NCBI GenBank assembly: GCA_031253955.1
Contig: JAIRVJ010000013.1
Coordinates: forward strand, 1-42,309
DNA length: 42,309 nt
Reading direction: 5' to 3'
Source: Burkholderiaceae bacterium
Lineage (GTDB): Bacteria; Pseudomonadota; Gammaproteobacteria; Burkholderiales; Burkholderiaceae_C
Shown piece after piece: positions 25,092 through 33,951 of this stretch. The notes beneath the pieces were generated by a model. The model did not search any database, had not been told where the DNA came from, and was given only the letters and a program-made list of their open reading frames with translations. Made by a program: the position numbers and the translations under genes. How positions within the stretch are numbered: position 1 is the stretch's first letter; each line of letters opens with the position of its first letter.

Positions 25092-27062
25092 GTGACGACA
25101 CCGTATATTCACCCTGAAACCTTCGATGTGATTGTAATCGGCGGCGGGCACGCGGGCGCGGAAGCCGCGCTGGCGGCTGCGCGCATGGGCTGCGCGACCC
25201 TGTTGTTGACGCACAGTCTGGAAACGCTGGGGCAGATGAGTTGCAACCCCAGCATCGGCGGTATCGGCAAGGGGCATCTGGTCAAGGAGGTGGATGCGCT
25301 GGGCGGCGCGATGGCGCTGGCGGCGGACGAAAGCGGCATCCAGTTTCGCATCCTCAACGGCAGCAAAGGGCCGGCGGTGCGCGCCACGCGCGCGCAGATC
25401 GACCGCGTGCGCTACCGGGCCGCGATCCGCCGGCGGCTGGAAAACCAGCCCAATTTGTGGCTGTTTCAGCAGGCGGTGGACGACTTGATGGTGGAAGGCG
25501 TTCGCGCCACCGGCGCGGTGACGCAGGCGGGCATTGCCTTCCGGGGCCGCGCGGTGGTGTTGACGGCGGGCACGTTTCTGGATGGCCGCCTGCACGTCGG
25601 GCTGGAGAGCTACCCCGGCGGGCGGGCGGGTGATCCGCCCGCGGTGCGGCTGTCAGAACGCTTGAAAGAATTGAAGCTGCCCCAAGGGCGGCTCAAGACG
25701 GGCACGCCGCCGCGGCTGGATGGCCGCACCATAGACTTTGCCCGCTGCACGGAGCAGCCGGGCGACGGCATGGATGGCTCGCGGCCCGTGCCGGTGTTCA
25801 GCTTCATGGGGCGCGCGGACATGCACCCGCGCCAACTGCCGTGCTGGATCACGCACACCAACGCGCGCACGCATGCGATCATCCAAAGCGGGCTGGAGCG
25901 CAGCCCGCTCTTTACCGGCAAGATCGAGGGTGTGGGGCCGCGCTACTGCCCCAGCGTGGAAGACAAGGTGCACCGTTTTGCGGGCAAGGCCAGCCATCAG
26001 GTATTTCTGGAACCCGAAGGGCTGGACACGCACGAGATTTACCCCAACGGCATTTCGACCAGCCTGCCCTACGACATTCAACTGGCGCTGGTGCGATCCA
26101 TGCAGGGGCTGGAAAACGCCCATATTCTGCGGCCCGGCTACGCTATCGAATACGACTACTTCGACCCGCGCGCGCTCAAAAGCAGCTTCGAGACGCGGCA
26201 GATCGCGGGCCTCTTTTTCGCCGGGCAGATCAACGGCACCACCGGCTACGAAGAAGCGGCGGCGCAAGGGCTTTACGCCGGGGTGAACGCGGCGCTGCAA
26301 GCGCATGGCGAAGCGCCGTGGACGCTGCGGCGCGACGAGGCGTATCTGGGCGTGCTCATTGACGACCTGATAACCAAGGGCGTGACCGAACCCTACCGCA
26401 TGTTCACCAGCCGCGCCGAATACCGCTTGCAACTGCGCGAAGACAACGCCGACATGCGCCTGACCGAAACCGGGCGGCGGCTGGGGCTGGTCGATGATGC
26501 GCGCTGGTCAGCGTTTTGCCGCAAGCGCGACGCGGTTTCACGTGAAACAGAACGCCTGAAATCGACTTGGGTCAACCCGCGTAACCTGCCTGCCGATGAA
26601 TCCGGGCGGGTGCTCGGCAAGCCGCTGGAGCACGAAAACAACCTGTTCGATTTGCTGCGCCGTCCGAGTGTGGAGTATGCCGCGTTGATCGGGATGGATA
26701 GCGGGCGGTATGCGAGCGCCGATGTTTCACGTGAAACGCTGGGCGACGCGCATGACGCCGTGGTCGAGCAGATCGAAATCGCCGCCAAATATGCGGGCTA
26801 CATCGACCGGCAAAAAGACGAAGTGGCGCGCGCCACGCATTACGAAAATCTGCGCTTGCCGCCGGAGCTGGACTACATGCAGATCGCGGCGCTGTCCATC
26901 GAAGTACGGCAAAAACTGCAACAGCACCGGCCAGAGACGCTGGGACAGGCTTCGCGCATTTCAGGAATCACGCCGGTGGCGATCTCTCTGCTGCTGATTT
27001 ATCTGAAAAAAAGCGGCGGCTTGGGCGGCACTGCACCAGCGCGGCAGGCGGATGTGGCATGA
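25092..27062 (+). CDS. mnmG: tRNA uridine-5-carboxymethylaminomethyl modification enzyme MnmG (GidA)
   Basis: FAD-dependent partner of MnmE that modifies U34 of certain tRNAs. With GTG at 25092 the protein has 656 residues, the family length. A TTG-started form from 25044 would add 16 unusual residues. FAD site [18 protein letters not shown] starts near residue 16. Other family motifs are [37 protein letters not shown] and [10 protein letters not shown]. Two copies of the peptide VSRET (near residues 482 and 545) are the translation of embedded parS sites (26534-26549, 26723-26738). rsmG follows with a 4-bp overlap. This gene order with parA is typical near replication origins. Confidence 0.95.
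   Translation: MTTPYIHPETFDVIVIGGGHAGAEAALAAARMGCATLLLTHSLETLGQMSCNPSIGGIGKGHLVKEVDALGGAMALAADESGIQFRILNGSKGPAVRATRAQIDRVRYRAAIRRRLENQPNLWLFQQAVDDLMVEGVRATGAVTQAGIAFRGRAVVLTAGTFLDGRLHVGLESYPGGRAGDPPAVRLSERLKELKLPQGRLKTGTPPRLDGRTIDFARCTEQPGDGMDGSRPVPVFSFMGRADMHPRQLPCWITHTNARTHAIIQSGLERSPLFTGKIEGVGPRYCPSVEDKVHRFAGKASHQVFLEPEGLDTHEIYPNGISTSLPYDIQLALVRSMQGLENAHILRPGYAIEYDYFDPRALKSSFETRQIAGLFFAGQINGTTGYEEAAAQGLYAGVNAALQAHGEAPWTLRRDEAYLGVLIDDLITKGVTEPYRMFTSRAEYRLQLREDNADMRLTETGRRLGLVDDARWSAFCRKRDAVSRETERLKSTWVNPRNLPADESGRVLGKPLEHENNLFDLLRRPSVEYAALIGMDSGRYASADVSRETLGDAHDAVVEQIEIAAKYAGYIDRQKDEVARATHYENLRLPPELDYMQIAALSIEVRQKLQQHRPETLGQASRISGITPVAISLLLIYLKKSGGLGGTAPARQADVA
26534..26549. promoter_or_regulatory. 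parS: parS centromere site 1, inside mnmG
   Basis: 16-mer GGTTTCACGTGAAACA, 15 of 16 bases of the bacterial parS consensus TGTTTCACGTGAAACA. It would bind ParB. Confidence 0.9.
26723..26738. promoter_or_regulatory. parS: parS centromere site 2, inside mnmG
   Basis: 16-mer TGTTTCACGTGAAACG, 15 of 16 bases of the consensus and 189 bp from site 1. Confidence 0.9.
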
Positions 27063-27823
27063 CCGCCGCCCCTCTCCCGGCCTTCGGCCACCTTCTCCCG
27101 CAAGCGGGCGAGGGCAAAGAAAAGGGCGGCGTTCCCAATCTCCCTCTCCCGCTTGCGGGAGAGGGCCGGGGAGAGGGCGGCAGCGATCAATGGGCTGACG
27201 GCCTTGCCGCGGGTGCGCAAGCCCTGGGACTCGCGTTGACGCAGGAGCAGACCAGCCGGCTGCTCGCCTACCTGAACCTGCTCGCCCAATGGAACAAGGT
27301 CTATAACCTGACGGCGCTGCGCGGCCCTGCCGAAATGCTGACGCATCATCTGCTGGACAGCCTGGCGATCATCGCGCCGCTGCGCCGTCATACCCAAGGT
27401 CTGCCGGTACGGTTGCTCGACGTGGGCAGCGGCGGCGGCTTGCCCGGCGTGGTCATCGCCATTTGCCAGCCAGAGATTGCCGTGACGTGCATCGACGCGG
27501 TCGCCAAGAAAACCGCGTTCATCCAGCAGACTGCGGGCGCGCTCGGTTTGTCCAATCTGCGCAGTCTGCACGGGCGGGTGGAATCGCAGCGCGACTCTTT
27601 TGACATCATCACCAGCCGCGCTTTTGCGACACTGGCCGACTTCACTGGCTGGTCAACCGGCGCGCTGGCGGCGGGCGGGGTGTGGGTGGCGATGAAGGGC
27701 AAACACCCGGCAGACGAGATCGCTGCCCTCCCGCTCGCCGTTGAAGTGTTTCACGTGGAACAACTTATCGTTCCGGGGCTGGATGCCAAGCGGTGTCTGG
27801 TGTGGCTGCGGTTGAGGAGATGA
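27059..27823 (+). CDS. rsmG: 16S rRNA (guanine527-N7)-methyltransferase RsmG (GidB)
   Basis: Methylates G527 of 16S rRNA using SAM. It has 254 residues, about 40 more than usual. The extra part is the N-terminus (residues about 3-41), translated from an inverted repeat (27065-27181) that lies in frame just after the ATG. The body is normal: [31 protein letters not shown] motif [16 protein letters not shown], and ITSRAFA. VFHVEQL near residue 232 covers the third parS site. The ATG at 27059 overlaps the mnmG stop (ATGA). The protein probably works with a disordered extension, unless translation starts later from an unseen site. Confidence 0.92.
   Translation: MTAAPLPAFGHLLPQAGEGKEKGGVPNLPLPLAGEGRGEGGSDQWADGLAAGAQALGLALTQEQTSRLLAYLNLLAQWNKVYNLTALRGPAEMLTHHLLDSLAIIAPLRRHTQGLPVRLLDVGSGGGLPGVVIAICQPEIAVTCIDAVAKKTAFIQQTAGALGLSNLRSLHGRVESQRDSFDIITSRAFATLADFTGWSTGALAAGGVWVAMKGKHPADEIAALPLAVEVFHVEQLIVPGLDAKRCLVWLRLRR
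27065..27181. repeat. Inverted repeat in frame within the 5' end of rsmG
   Basis: 117 bp with arms GCCGCCCCTCTCCCGGCC and its near inverse at the far end, each carrying a CTCCCGCAAGCGGG core. It is translated as an Ala/Pro/Gly-rich N-terminal extension of RsmG. Confidence 0.85.
27747..27762. promoter_or_regulatory. parS: parS centromere site 3, inside rsmG
   Basis: 16-mer TGTTTCACGTGGAACA, 15 of 16 bases of the parS consensus, about 680 bp upstream of parA. Confidence 0.88.
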
Positions 27824-28308
27824 CGATATTGACGGCCAAGCAGTTTTATAAAGCGGCGCTGCTTTTGCCGTTGGTGGCGCCCTTGCTGGCTTTTCTGGCG
27901 CCGTTCTTCACCAGAATCTCGCCGACTGGATGGACTATCGGAATGTCGTATTTTTTTGCTGCCGTCGTTTTTCCATACCTGATCTTGCTGCTTTTTCTTT
28001 GGATCGCGGTGAACAAGGCTGAAACCCTGTCCATTTTGCGCAAAGTGATCTATAGAGCGCTACTGTTGTTTTTGCCGGTGGTGTTTACCGTGGGCGGGTT
28101 TTTCTCTGGACTCGTGCCGATAGCAATCATCGACAATGATTGGACGCCAATTCTTTCTATTCTTGGCTACGCCTTGATCTTCGGCTACGCCTACGTTCTG
28201 TTGATACAGGCGCTGTATCACGCCGGTTGCTGGCTCGGTTGGATTAAATCTTGGGAAGGTGCGACGGGAATCACTGCGGTTTTAGGCGAAACGGCGGGCG
28301 GCGGCTGA
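27820..28308 (+). CDS. Small membrane protein of unknown function
   Basis: A 162-residue protein with about four hydrophobic segments (roughly 10-30, 37-65, 78-105, 115-140), so it is an inner-membrane protein. I do not recognise a family. The ATG at 27820 overlaps the rsmG stop (ATGA) and follows GAGGAG, so translation is coupled to rsmG. The codons are less GC-rich than those of its neighbours (many TTT/TTG), suggesting a later arrival between rsmG and parA. It ends 118 bp before parA. Confidence 0.75.
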   Translation: MTILTAKQFYKAALLLPLVAPLLAFLAPFFTRISPTGWTIGMSYFFAAVVFPYLILLLFLWIAVNKAETLSILRKVIYRALLLFLPVVFTVGGFFSGLVPIAIIDNDWTPILSILGYALIFGYAYVLLIQALYHAGCWLGWIKSWEGATGITAVLGETAGGG

Positions 28309-28426
28309 ACCTGAAAACACCAAATGCCGGATAAACTTCGCTATTCTTACCGGCTTGCGTAGATCAGGTTGACCGGGACTGTTCCCGCTTGGTAGCTGGC
28401 TTCCGGCAAGTAACTTGAAGTTAGAT

Positions 28427-29212
28427 ATGTCCCAAATCTTCTGCATAGCCAACCAGAAAGGCGGCGTCGGCAAGACGACGACCACGGTCAACCTTGCCGC
28501 GGGGCTGGCAAAAATCGGCCAGAAGGTGCTGCTGGTCGATCTGGACCCGCAGGGCAACGCGACGATGGGGTCGGGCGTGGATAAGCGCGCGATGCCGCTA
28601 TCGGTGTACGACGTACTGCTGGAGTCAAGCACCATCGCCGAAGCCGCGTCCGCGCCGGAAAAGCTGCGCGAGGCTGGCGCGGGCTACACCGTGCTGGGCG
28701 CTAACCGGGAACTGGCCGGCGCCGAAGTCGAACTGGTGGGCGAAGAGCGCCGCGAGCGCCGGCTGCGGCAGGCGCTGGCCGCGGTCGATGGCGATTACGA
28801 CTTCATCCTCATCGACTGCCCGCCTGCCCTCTCCCTGCTCACGCTCAACGGCCTGTGCGCGGCGCAAGGCGTGATCGTGCCCATGCAGTGCGAATACTTC
28901 GCGCTCGAAGGGCTGGCCGATCTGACCAACACCATCAAACAGGTACACGCCAACCTCAACCGCGATCTGCGCCTGATCGGCCTGCTGCGCATGATGTTCG
29001 ATCCGCGCATTACCTTGCAGCAGCAGGTCAGCGACCAGCTCAAGGCGCACTATGGCCCCAAGGTGTTCGACACCATCATTCCGCGCAACGTGCGCCTGGC
29101 CGAAGCGCCCAGCTACGGTCTGCCCGGCGTGGTGTTCGACCCGGCGGCCAAGGGCAGCAAAGCGTTCATCGAATTTGCCAGCGAAATGGTGGAACGCGGA
29201 CTGCGGGCTTGA
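28427..29212 (+). CDS. parA: Chromosome partitioning ATPase ParA (Soj)
   Basis: Nucleoid-binding ATPase that moves ParB-parS complexes. The 261-residue protein has the deviant Walker A motif NQKGGVGKTTTT (Lys11, Lys16), VDLDPQGNAT, DCPPALSLLTLN, and C-terminal PRNVRLAEAPSYG, all typical of chromosomal Soj/ParA. The ATG at 28427 puts the P-loop at the usual position. A TTG four codons earlier is possible. The usual parB neighbour is missing. A convergent nirE-like gene follows after an AT-rich palindrome. Three parS sites lie upstream in mnmG and rsmG. Confidence 0.94.
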   Translation: MSQIFCIANQKGGVGKTTTTVNLAAGLAKIGQKVLLVDLDPQGNATMGSGVDKRAMPLSVYDVLLESSTIAEAASAPEKLREAGAGYTVLGANRELAGAEVELVGEERRERRLRQALAAVDGDYDFILIDCPPALSLLTLNGLCAAQGVIVPMQCEYFALEGLADLTNTIKQVHANLNRDLRLIGLLRMMFDPRITLQQQVSDQLKAHYGPKVFDTIIPRNVRLAEAPSYGLPGVVFDPAAKGSKAFIEFASEMVERGLRA

Positions 29213-29224
29213 CAAAACTATAGA

Positions 29225-29311
29225 TTCAATAGCTATATGCCAAGGTTTGATATGTATTTATGACATAAAAATATCGTAAATACATATAATATTTTGGTAT
29301 ATAGCTATGAA
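29225..29311. repeat. AT-rich palindromic element, copy E (best preserved)
   Basis: 87-bp palindrome with left arm TTCAATAGCTATATGCCAA and right arm with the inverse of TTCATAGCTATATACCAAA, and further inner pairing around ATATGTATTTA. It fills almost the whole 101-bp gap between convergent parA and nirE, consistent with a bidirectional terminator. Confidence 0.85.
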
Positions 29312-29313
29312 TT

Positions 29314-30153
29314 TTAAAGTTTTGGCGCTGAACAGGCATCCGGGTTGATTGCCGCCGCGGGCTGTGCGGGTTGGCGGCGGGCGGCTACCACGTCGCCGAT
29401 CACGATGAGCGCGGGCGGGCGGATCTGGTGCTGGCGGGCCAGTTCGGGCAGTTGGGCGAGTGGGCCGGTCACGCACCGCTCTTCGGGCATGGTGGCGTTT
29501 TCGATCAGCGCGGCGGGGGTGTGCGCGCTCAATCCGTGGGCCAGGAGTTGGCGGCAGATTTCGGGCAGGTTACCCACGCCCATGTAGAGCACGACGGTTT
29601 GACGCGGGCGGGCCAGCATGGGCCAATCCATGTCCAGTTGCTCGCCGTTGCCGCGCCGGTGGCCGGTGGCGAGCACGAGGGCGCAGGCGTGGTCGCGGTG
29701 GGTGAGCGGGATGCCGGTGGAGGCGGCCGCGCCTTGCGCCGCCGTGAGACCGGGGATGACGCGAAAAGGTATACCGGCCTCGGCCAGCGCCTGCACCTCT
29801 TCGCCGCCGCGCCCGAAGATATAGCCGTCCCCGCCTTTGAGGCGCACCAGCGAACGCCCGGCGCGCGCCAGTTGGATCATCAGGCGGGCGATGTCTTCTT
29901 GCGGCAGGGAGTGCCGCGAGGCTTGCTTGCCGACGTAGATGCGCTCGGCGCCGGCGGGCAGAAAATCGAGCACCCACGGGCTGACCAGGTGGTCGTACAG
30001 CGCCAGTTTTGCCTGCTGGAGGGCGCGCACGGCCTTGAGGGTGAGCAGTTCGGGATCGCCCGGCCCGGCGCCGACCAGAGTGACGGCGCCGGGGGAATGG
30101 TCTGCGTGCGTTTCGGCGTGTTCAGAGGGTGGCAAGTCGCGGGAACGCATCAT
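29314..30153 (-). CDS. nirE: Uroporphyrinogen-III C-methyltransferase, probable NirE
   Basis: SUMT-type enzyme making precorrin-2 from uroporphyrinogen III, the entry to siroheme and thus haem d1. The 279-residue protein has VTLVGAGPGDPELLTLKA, YDHLVSPWV, VRLKGGDGYIFGRGGEEVQAL, and PGLTAAQGAAASTGIPLTHRD. It has the size and single domain of CobA/NirE, without the CysG N-terminal domains. It is divergent from nirT and joined to the haem d1 cluster, so NirE is the likely role, though a CobA role in other tetrapyrrole pathways is possible. The start is 30153 or the adjacent ATG at 30150. The stop lies at the edge of the AT-rich palindrome. Confidence 0.88.
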   Translation of the reverse strand: MMRSRDLPPSEHAETHADHSPGAVTLVGAGPGDPELLTLKAVRALQQAKLALYDHLVSPWVLDFLPAGAERIYVGKQASRHSLPQEDIARLMIQLARAGRSLVRLKGGDGYIFGRGGEEVQALAEAGIPFRVIPGLTAAQGAAASTGIPLTHRDHACALVLATGHRRGNGEQLDMDWPMLARPRQTVVLYMGVGNLPEICRQLLAHGLSAHTPAALIENATMPEERCVTGPLAQLPELARQHQIRPPALIVIGDVVAARRQPAQPAAAINPDACSAPKL

Positions 30154-30269
30154 TTTTCAGGGAGACCAGTGGGGCCAAGAAGGATATGGCAAGAACGGCG
30201 AGGATAACGCCTGCCGGATCGCGGCGCCGCCGCCCGGCTGGAAAAACATGCTCCGAGTTTGCAAAAAAA

Positions 30270-30283
30270 TTGTCGCTGGTCAA
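30270..30283. promoter_or_regulatory. FNR/Dnr-type box between nirE and nirT
   Basis: TTGTCGCTGGTCAA keeps the TTG-N8-CAA frame and 8 of 10 bases of the FNR consensus TTGAT-N4-ATCAA. A GATAAT that could serve as -10 lies at 30300-30305, slightly closer than ideal. It could serve nirT, and nirE in the other direction. Confidence 0.5.
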
Positions 30284-30411
30284 GGGCGCGGCCGTGCGAG
30301 ATAATGAAAATTCCTTCATGATTCGATCGGGAGCGTGCAACACCCGGTCAATCCAAGCCTGACCGTGTCCGCCGCCGAAGGGACGGACGCAGGGCCAACC
30401 AAGGAATTCAC

Positions 30412-31029
30412 GTGAGCGAAAACACCCAAACGCCTGACACCTCCGCGCCGGAGAAAAAGCCCTCGCTGTGGCAGCGCCTGCGGCGTCCTTCCAGATACTC
30501 TCTGCTGACGCTGCTGGTGGTGGGCTTTGCGGTCGGCATCATCTTCTGGGGCGGCTTCAACACGGCGCTGGAAGCCACCAATACCGAGGGTTTTTGCATC
30601 AGTTGTCACGAAATGCGCGACAACGTGTATGTCGAACTCAAGGAAACCGTTCACTACAACAACCGTTCGGGCGTGCGCGCGATTTGCTCGGACTGCCATG
30701 TGCCCAGAGCCTGGGTGCCCAAGATGGTCCGCAAGATTCAGGCCTCCAATGAAGTGTGGGGCAAACTGACCGGCACCATCGACACGCGCGAGAAGTTCCA
30801 AGCCAAGCGGTTGCAACTGGCCCGCAACGAATGGGCGCGCATGAAAGCCAACAACTCGCTGGAATGCCGCAACTGCCACACGCAGGAGCGCATGAAGCTC
30901 GAAGTGCAAAAACCGCGCTCGCGCAAGTCGCACGAAATGGCCGTCAGGGACGGCAACACCTGCATCGACTGTCACAAGGGCATTGCGCACCACAAGCCCG
31001 AAGGCATGACCGAAGAAGATGAAGGCTGA
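30412..31029 (+). CDS. nirT: NapC/NirT family tetrahaem cytochrome c, NirT
   Basis: Membrane-anchored quinol oxidase that hands electrons to periplasmic nitrite reductase. The 205-residue protein has one N-terminal membrane anchor (about 28-50) and four haem motifs: CISCH, CSDCH, CRNCH and CIDCH. GTG at 30412 follows AAGGAA and gives the typical cytoplasmic N-terminus. It is the first gene of the nir direction, preceded by an FNR-like box, and lies 56 bp ahead of a c-type cytochrome. Confidence 0.93.
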   Translation: MSENTQTPDTSAPEKKPSLWQRLRRPSRYSLLTLLVVGFAVGIIFWGGFNTALEATNTEGFCISCHEMRDNVYVELKETVHYNNRSGVRAICSDCHVPRAWVPKMVRKIQASNEVWGKLTGTIDTREKFQAKRLQLARNEWARMKANNSLECRNCHTQERMKLEVQKPRSRKSHEMAVRDGNTCIDCHKGIAHHKPEGMTEEDEG

Positions 31030-31085
31030 TCTTCCCTCTGTCCAACCCGGGTAATTTAGGTAATTTTTTTGCGAAAGGCAAAACC

Positions 31086-31970
31086 ATGAATCCGACCAAA
31101 ACCGCGATCCAGATGGGCGCCACCGCGCTCATTACCCTTGCTTCCGGCGCCGCGCTGGCCGCCCCGCCGGACTGGAGCAAGGTGCCGCAGGCTCAGTTCA
31201 CGCTGTTTTACCCCGGCGTTTCACCGCTGGAATGGGTCACCAAGGGAACCGAGCACGGCGGCGCGCGTGGTCTCAAGAAGGATGAGACCTGCAAGAGCTG
31301 CCACAGCGAGGAAACGGCAGACATGGGCAAAAAAATCGCCAGCGGCGAGAAGCTCGAACCCAACCCGGTCAAGGGCCGGGCCGGTTCCATTCCCGTGAGC
31401 GTGCAGGCCGCCAACGACGGCGCGCAGCTGTATCTGCGCTTTAGCTGGAAACAGCCCCCTGCCGCCAGCGGCGCCGAGAAGCTGGACAAGGACAACCAGG
31501 TCAAGATCACCGTCGCGCTGGAAGACAACAAAGTGGCCGGCACCGCCTCGATGGGCTGCTGGGTCATGTGCCACGGCGACGTGCGCACCATGCCGGGGGT
31601 CAATGACGACAAGAAAACCAAATACGTCAAAGACGGCAGCCTAGCCAGCGGCAAGTTCATCGACCTGATGCAGTGGGCCAGCAAAACCGGCCAGAGCGAC
31701 GGCTACGTGGCCGACAAGCGGGTGATGACCGGCGGCAAGGCGCTGGTGGAGGCCAAGGGCGAGCAAAAAGGCGACGAGTGGGTGGTGGTGTTCACGCGCA
31801 AGCTGGCCGGCGCCGGCAGCGACGGCGACATTACCCTGGCCAGCGGCAAAACCTATGAGATCGGCTTTGCCATTCACGACGATCATTCCGGGGGCCGCTT
31901 TCACGACGTGTCCCTGAACTACACCCTGGGCATTGATACCAAAGCCGACATTACCGCCAACAAGCAGTAG
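31086..31970 (+). CDS. Cytochrome c-552-like protein, ethylbenzene dehydrogenase-type haem domain
   Basis: A 294-residue periplasmic cytochrome with a signal peptide (about 1-26, ending ALAAPP). It has one canonical haem site, CKSCH (near 66), and a second, unusual one, CWVMCH (near 158), which has three residues between the cysteines. The C-terminal beta-rich part, with GKTYEIGFAIHDDHSGGRFH, is typical of the haem domain found in ethylbenzene dehydrogenase gamma subunits and cytochrome c-552 proteins of denitrifiers. Between nirT and nirS it is probably an electron carrier from NirT to NirS. The second haem is an inference from spacing and the following His. Confidence 0.8.
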   Translation: MNPTKTAIQMGATALITLASGAALAAPPDWSKVPQAQFTLFYPGVSPLEWVTKGTEHGGARGLKKDETCKSCHSEETADMGKKIASGEKLEPNPVKGRAGSIPVSVQAANDGAQLYLRFSWKQPPAASGAEKLDKDNQVKITVALEDNKVAGTASMGCWVMCHGDVRTMPGVNDDKKTKYVKDGSLASGKFIDLMQWASKTGQSDGYVADKRVMTGGKALVEAKGEQKGDEWVVVFTRKLAGAGSDGDITLASGKTYEIGFAIHDDHSGGRFHDVSLNYTLGIDTKADITANKQ

Positions 31971-31986
31971 TCAAGCAAGCCACGAT

Positions 31987-32000
31987 TTGAACCATATCAA
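31987..32000. promoter_or_regulatory. FNR/Dnr box upstream of nirS
   Basis: TTGAACCATATCAA matches TTGAT-N4-ATCAA in 9 of 10 bases. A CAAGAT -10-like hexamer at 32023-32028 is at the right distance for a class II (-41.5) activator site. It lies 109 bp before the nirS start. Confidence 0.75.
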
Positions 32001-32108
32001 GGACGCCGGACAAGGCCGGCCCCAAGATCAGCAAATGCCCGCCGTAACAAGAGGCAGCCGGCGGCGGGCGTTCCCTCACAAGGGCTGCTCCGGCGACATG
32101 GAACACGT

Positions 32109-33851
32109 ATGAATACCACATCGAGGAAACCCAAGCTCTCTCCGCTTACCACCCTGCTGGCTACGGCCGTGCTGCTGAGCGCCACCAGTCTGGCCATGGC
32201 CCAGGCCAGTGCCCCGGCAGCTGCGCCTGCCGCTCCGGCAGCCCTTGCCGCTCCGGCGATGAAACCAGCCGAACTTGAAGCTGGCAAAAAAATCTATTTT
32301 GAGCGTTGCGCGGGCTGCCACGGCGTGCTGCGCAAAGGCGCCACCGGCAAGAACCTGGAGCCGCTTTGGAGCAAGAAAGCGCCCGATGGCTCGACCGTTG
32401 AAGGCGGCACGCTCAGACTGGGCTCGGACCGGCTCAAGAAGATCATTACCCTGGGCACCGAGGGCGGGATGGTCAACTACGATGACATCCTGACTCCCGA
32501 CGAAATCGATCTCATGGCGCGTTACATCCAGCAAACGCCGGACGTGCCGCCGGAGTTCAGTCTCAAGGACATGGAAGCGTCCTGGAAGCTGGTGGTGCCG
32601 GTCGATCAGCGGCCCACGCGCCAGATGAGCAAGGTCAACCTCGATAACATTTTCGCAGTAACGCTGCGCGACACGGGCGAGCTGGCGCTGATCGACGGCG
32701 ACACCAAGCAGATCTGGGAGATTCTCAAGACCGGCTACGCGGTGCATATCTCGCGCCTGTCGGCTTCGGGCCGCTATATCTACACGGTGGGCCGCGACGG
32801 GCTGGTGACGCTGATCGACCTGTGGTTTGAAAAACCCACCACCGTGGCCACGGTGCGCATGGGATCGGACGCGCGCTCGGTGGAAACCTCCAAGTTCAAG
32901 GGCTACGAGGACAAATACCTGGTCGGCGGCACCTACTGGCCGCCGCAGTACGCGATTTTTGACGGCATCACGCTCAAGCCGATGAAGGTGGTTTCCACCC
33001 GCGGCATGACCGTGGACGGCGAATACCACCCCGAGCCGCGCGTGGCCTCTATCGTGGCTTCGCAGATCAAGCCGGAGTGGGTCATCAACGTCAAGGAAAC
33101 CGGCAAGGTGCTGCTGGTCGATTACACCGACCTCAAGAACCTCAAGACCATCGAGATCGATTCCGCCAAGTTCCTGCATGACGGCGGCTGGGATAAAAGC
33201 AGGCGCTACTTCCTGGTGGCGGCCAATGCGTCCAACAAGGTCGTGGCGGTGGACACCCAGACCAACAAGCTGGCGGCGATCATCGACACCAAGAAAATCC
33301 CGCACCCTGGCCGCGGCGCCAACTTCGTGCATCCGAAGTACGGCCCGGTCTGGGCCACGGGCCACCTGGGCGACAACGTGGTGTCTCTGATTTCCACGCC
33401 ATCGAGCGAAGGCCGGTACGCCAAGTACAAGCAGTACAACTGGAAGGTGGTCCAGGAATTGCCGATGCCTGGCGCGGGCGATCTGTTCGTCAAGACCCAT
33501 CCGAAGTCCAAGCACCTGTGGGCTGATGCGCCGATGAACCCCGAGCGGGATATCGCCGAATCGGTGTACGTGTTCGACCTGAACGACCTCGACAAGCCGC
33601 CGACGAAGATCAACGTGGCCAAGGATTCGGGCCTGCCCGAAACCAAGGCGCTGCGCCGCGCGGTGCACGAGGAATACAGCCAGGACGGCACGGAAGTGTG
33701 GATCTCGCTGTGGGGCGGCAAGACCGACCAGTCGGCCATCGTGGTCTATGACGACAAGACGCTCAAGGTCAAGCAGGTGATTACCGATCCGAAGATCATC
33801 ACCCCGACGGGCAAGTTCAACGTCTACAACACGAAGCACGACATCTACTGA
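32109..33851 (+). CDS. nirS: Cytochrome cd1 nitrite reductase NirS
   Basis: Periplasmic nitrite to nitric oxide reductase, the key step of denitrification. The 580-residue precursor has a signal peptide (about 1-31), an Ala/Pro-rich stretch, the haem c domain with CAGCH (residues 68-72) and the eight-bladed haem d1 propeller. The likely haem d1 iron ligand is His213 in GYAVHISRL, and the two active-site histidines are His419 in TGHLGDN and His464 in KTHPKSKH. The C-terminus TGKFNVYNTKHDIY is highly conserved. An FNR/Dnr box precedes it and a strong terminator follows (33887-33921). All key residues are present, so it should be active. Confidence 0.97.
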   Translation: MNTTSRKPKLSPLTTLLATAVLLSATSLAMAQASAPAAAPAAPAALAAPAMKPAELEAGKKIYFERCAGCHGVLRKGATGKNLEPLWSKKAPDGSTVEGGTLRLGSDRLKKIITLGTEGGMVNYDDILTPDEIDLMARYIQQTPDVPPEFSLKDMEASWKLVVPVDQRPTRQMSKVNLDNIFAVTLRDTGELALIDGDTKQIWEILKTGYAVHISRLSASGRYIYTVGRDGLVTLIDLWFEKPTTVATVRMGSDARSVETSKFKGYEDKYLVGGTYWPPQYAIFDGITLKPMKVVSTRGMTVDGEYHPEPRVASIVASQIKPEWVINVKETGKVLLVDYTDLKNLKTIEIDSAKFLHDGGWDKSRRYFLVAANASNKVVAVDTQTNKLAAIIDTKKIPHPGRGANFVHPKYGPVWATGHLGDNVVSLISTPSSEGRYAKYKQYNWKVVQELPMPGAGDLFVKTHPKSKHLWADAPMNPERDIAESVYVFDLNDLDKPPTKINVAKDSGLPETKALRRAVHEEYSQDGTEVWISLWGGKTDQSAIVVYDDKTLKVKQVITDPKIITPTGKFNVYNTKHDIY

Positions 33852-33886
33852 CGCGCTCGCTTTTTTCCAGGAAGGTCTGCGCATCA

Positions 33887-33921
33887 GGCCGCACGCGGCG
33901 CAAGCCGCGCGCGGCCTTTTT
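33887..33921 (+). terminator. Rho-independent terminator after nirS
   Basis: 13-bp stem GGCCGCACGCGGC / GCCGCGCGCGGCC with one mismatch, GCAA loop and a run of five T. It lies 35 bp after the nirS stop, so nirC onward needs read-through or its own promoter. TATAGT at 33936 is a possible but very close -10. Confidence 0.88.
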
Positions 33922-33951
33922 CATGATCTGCGCGCTATAGTCAAGACAGGT

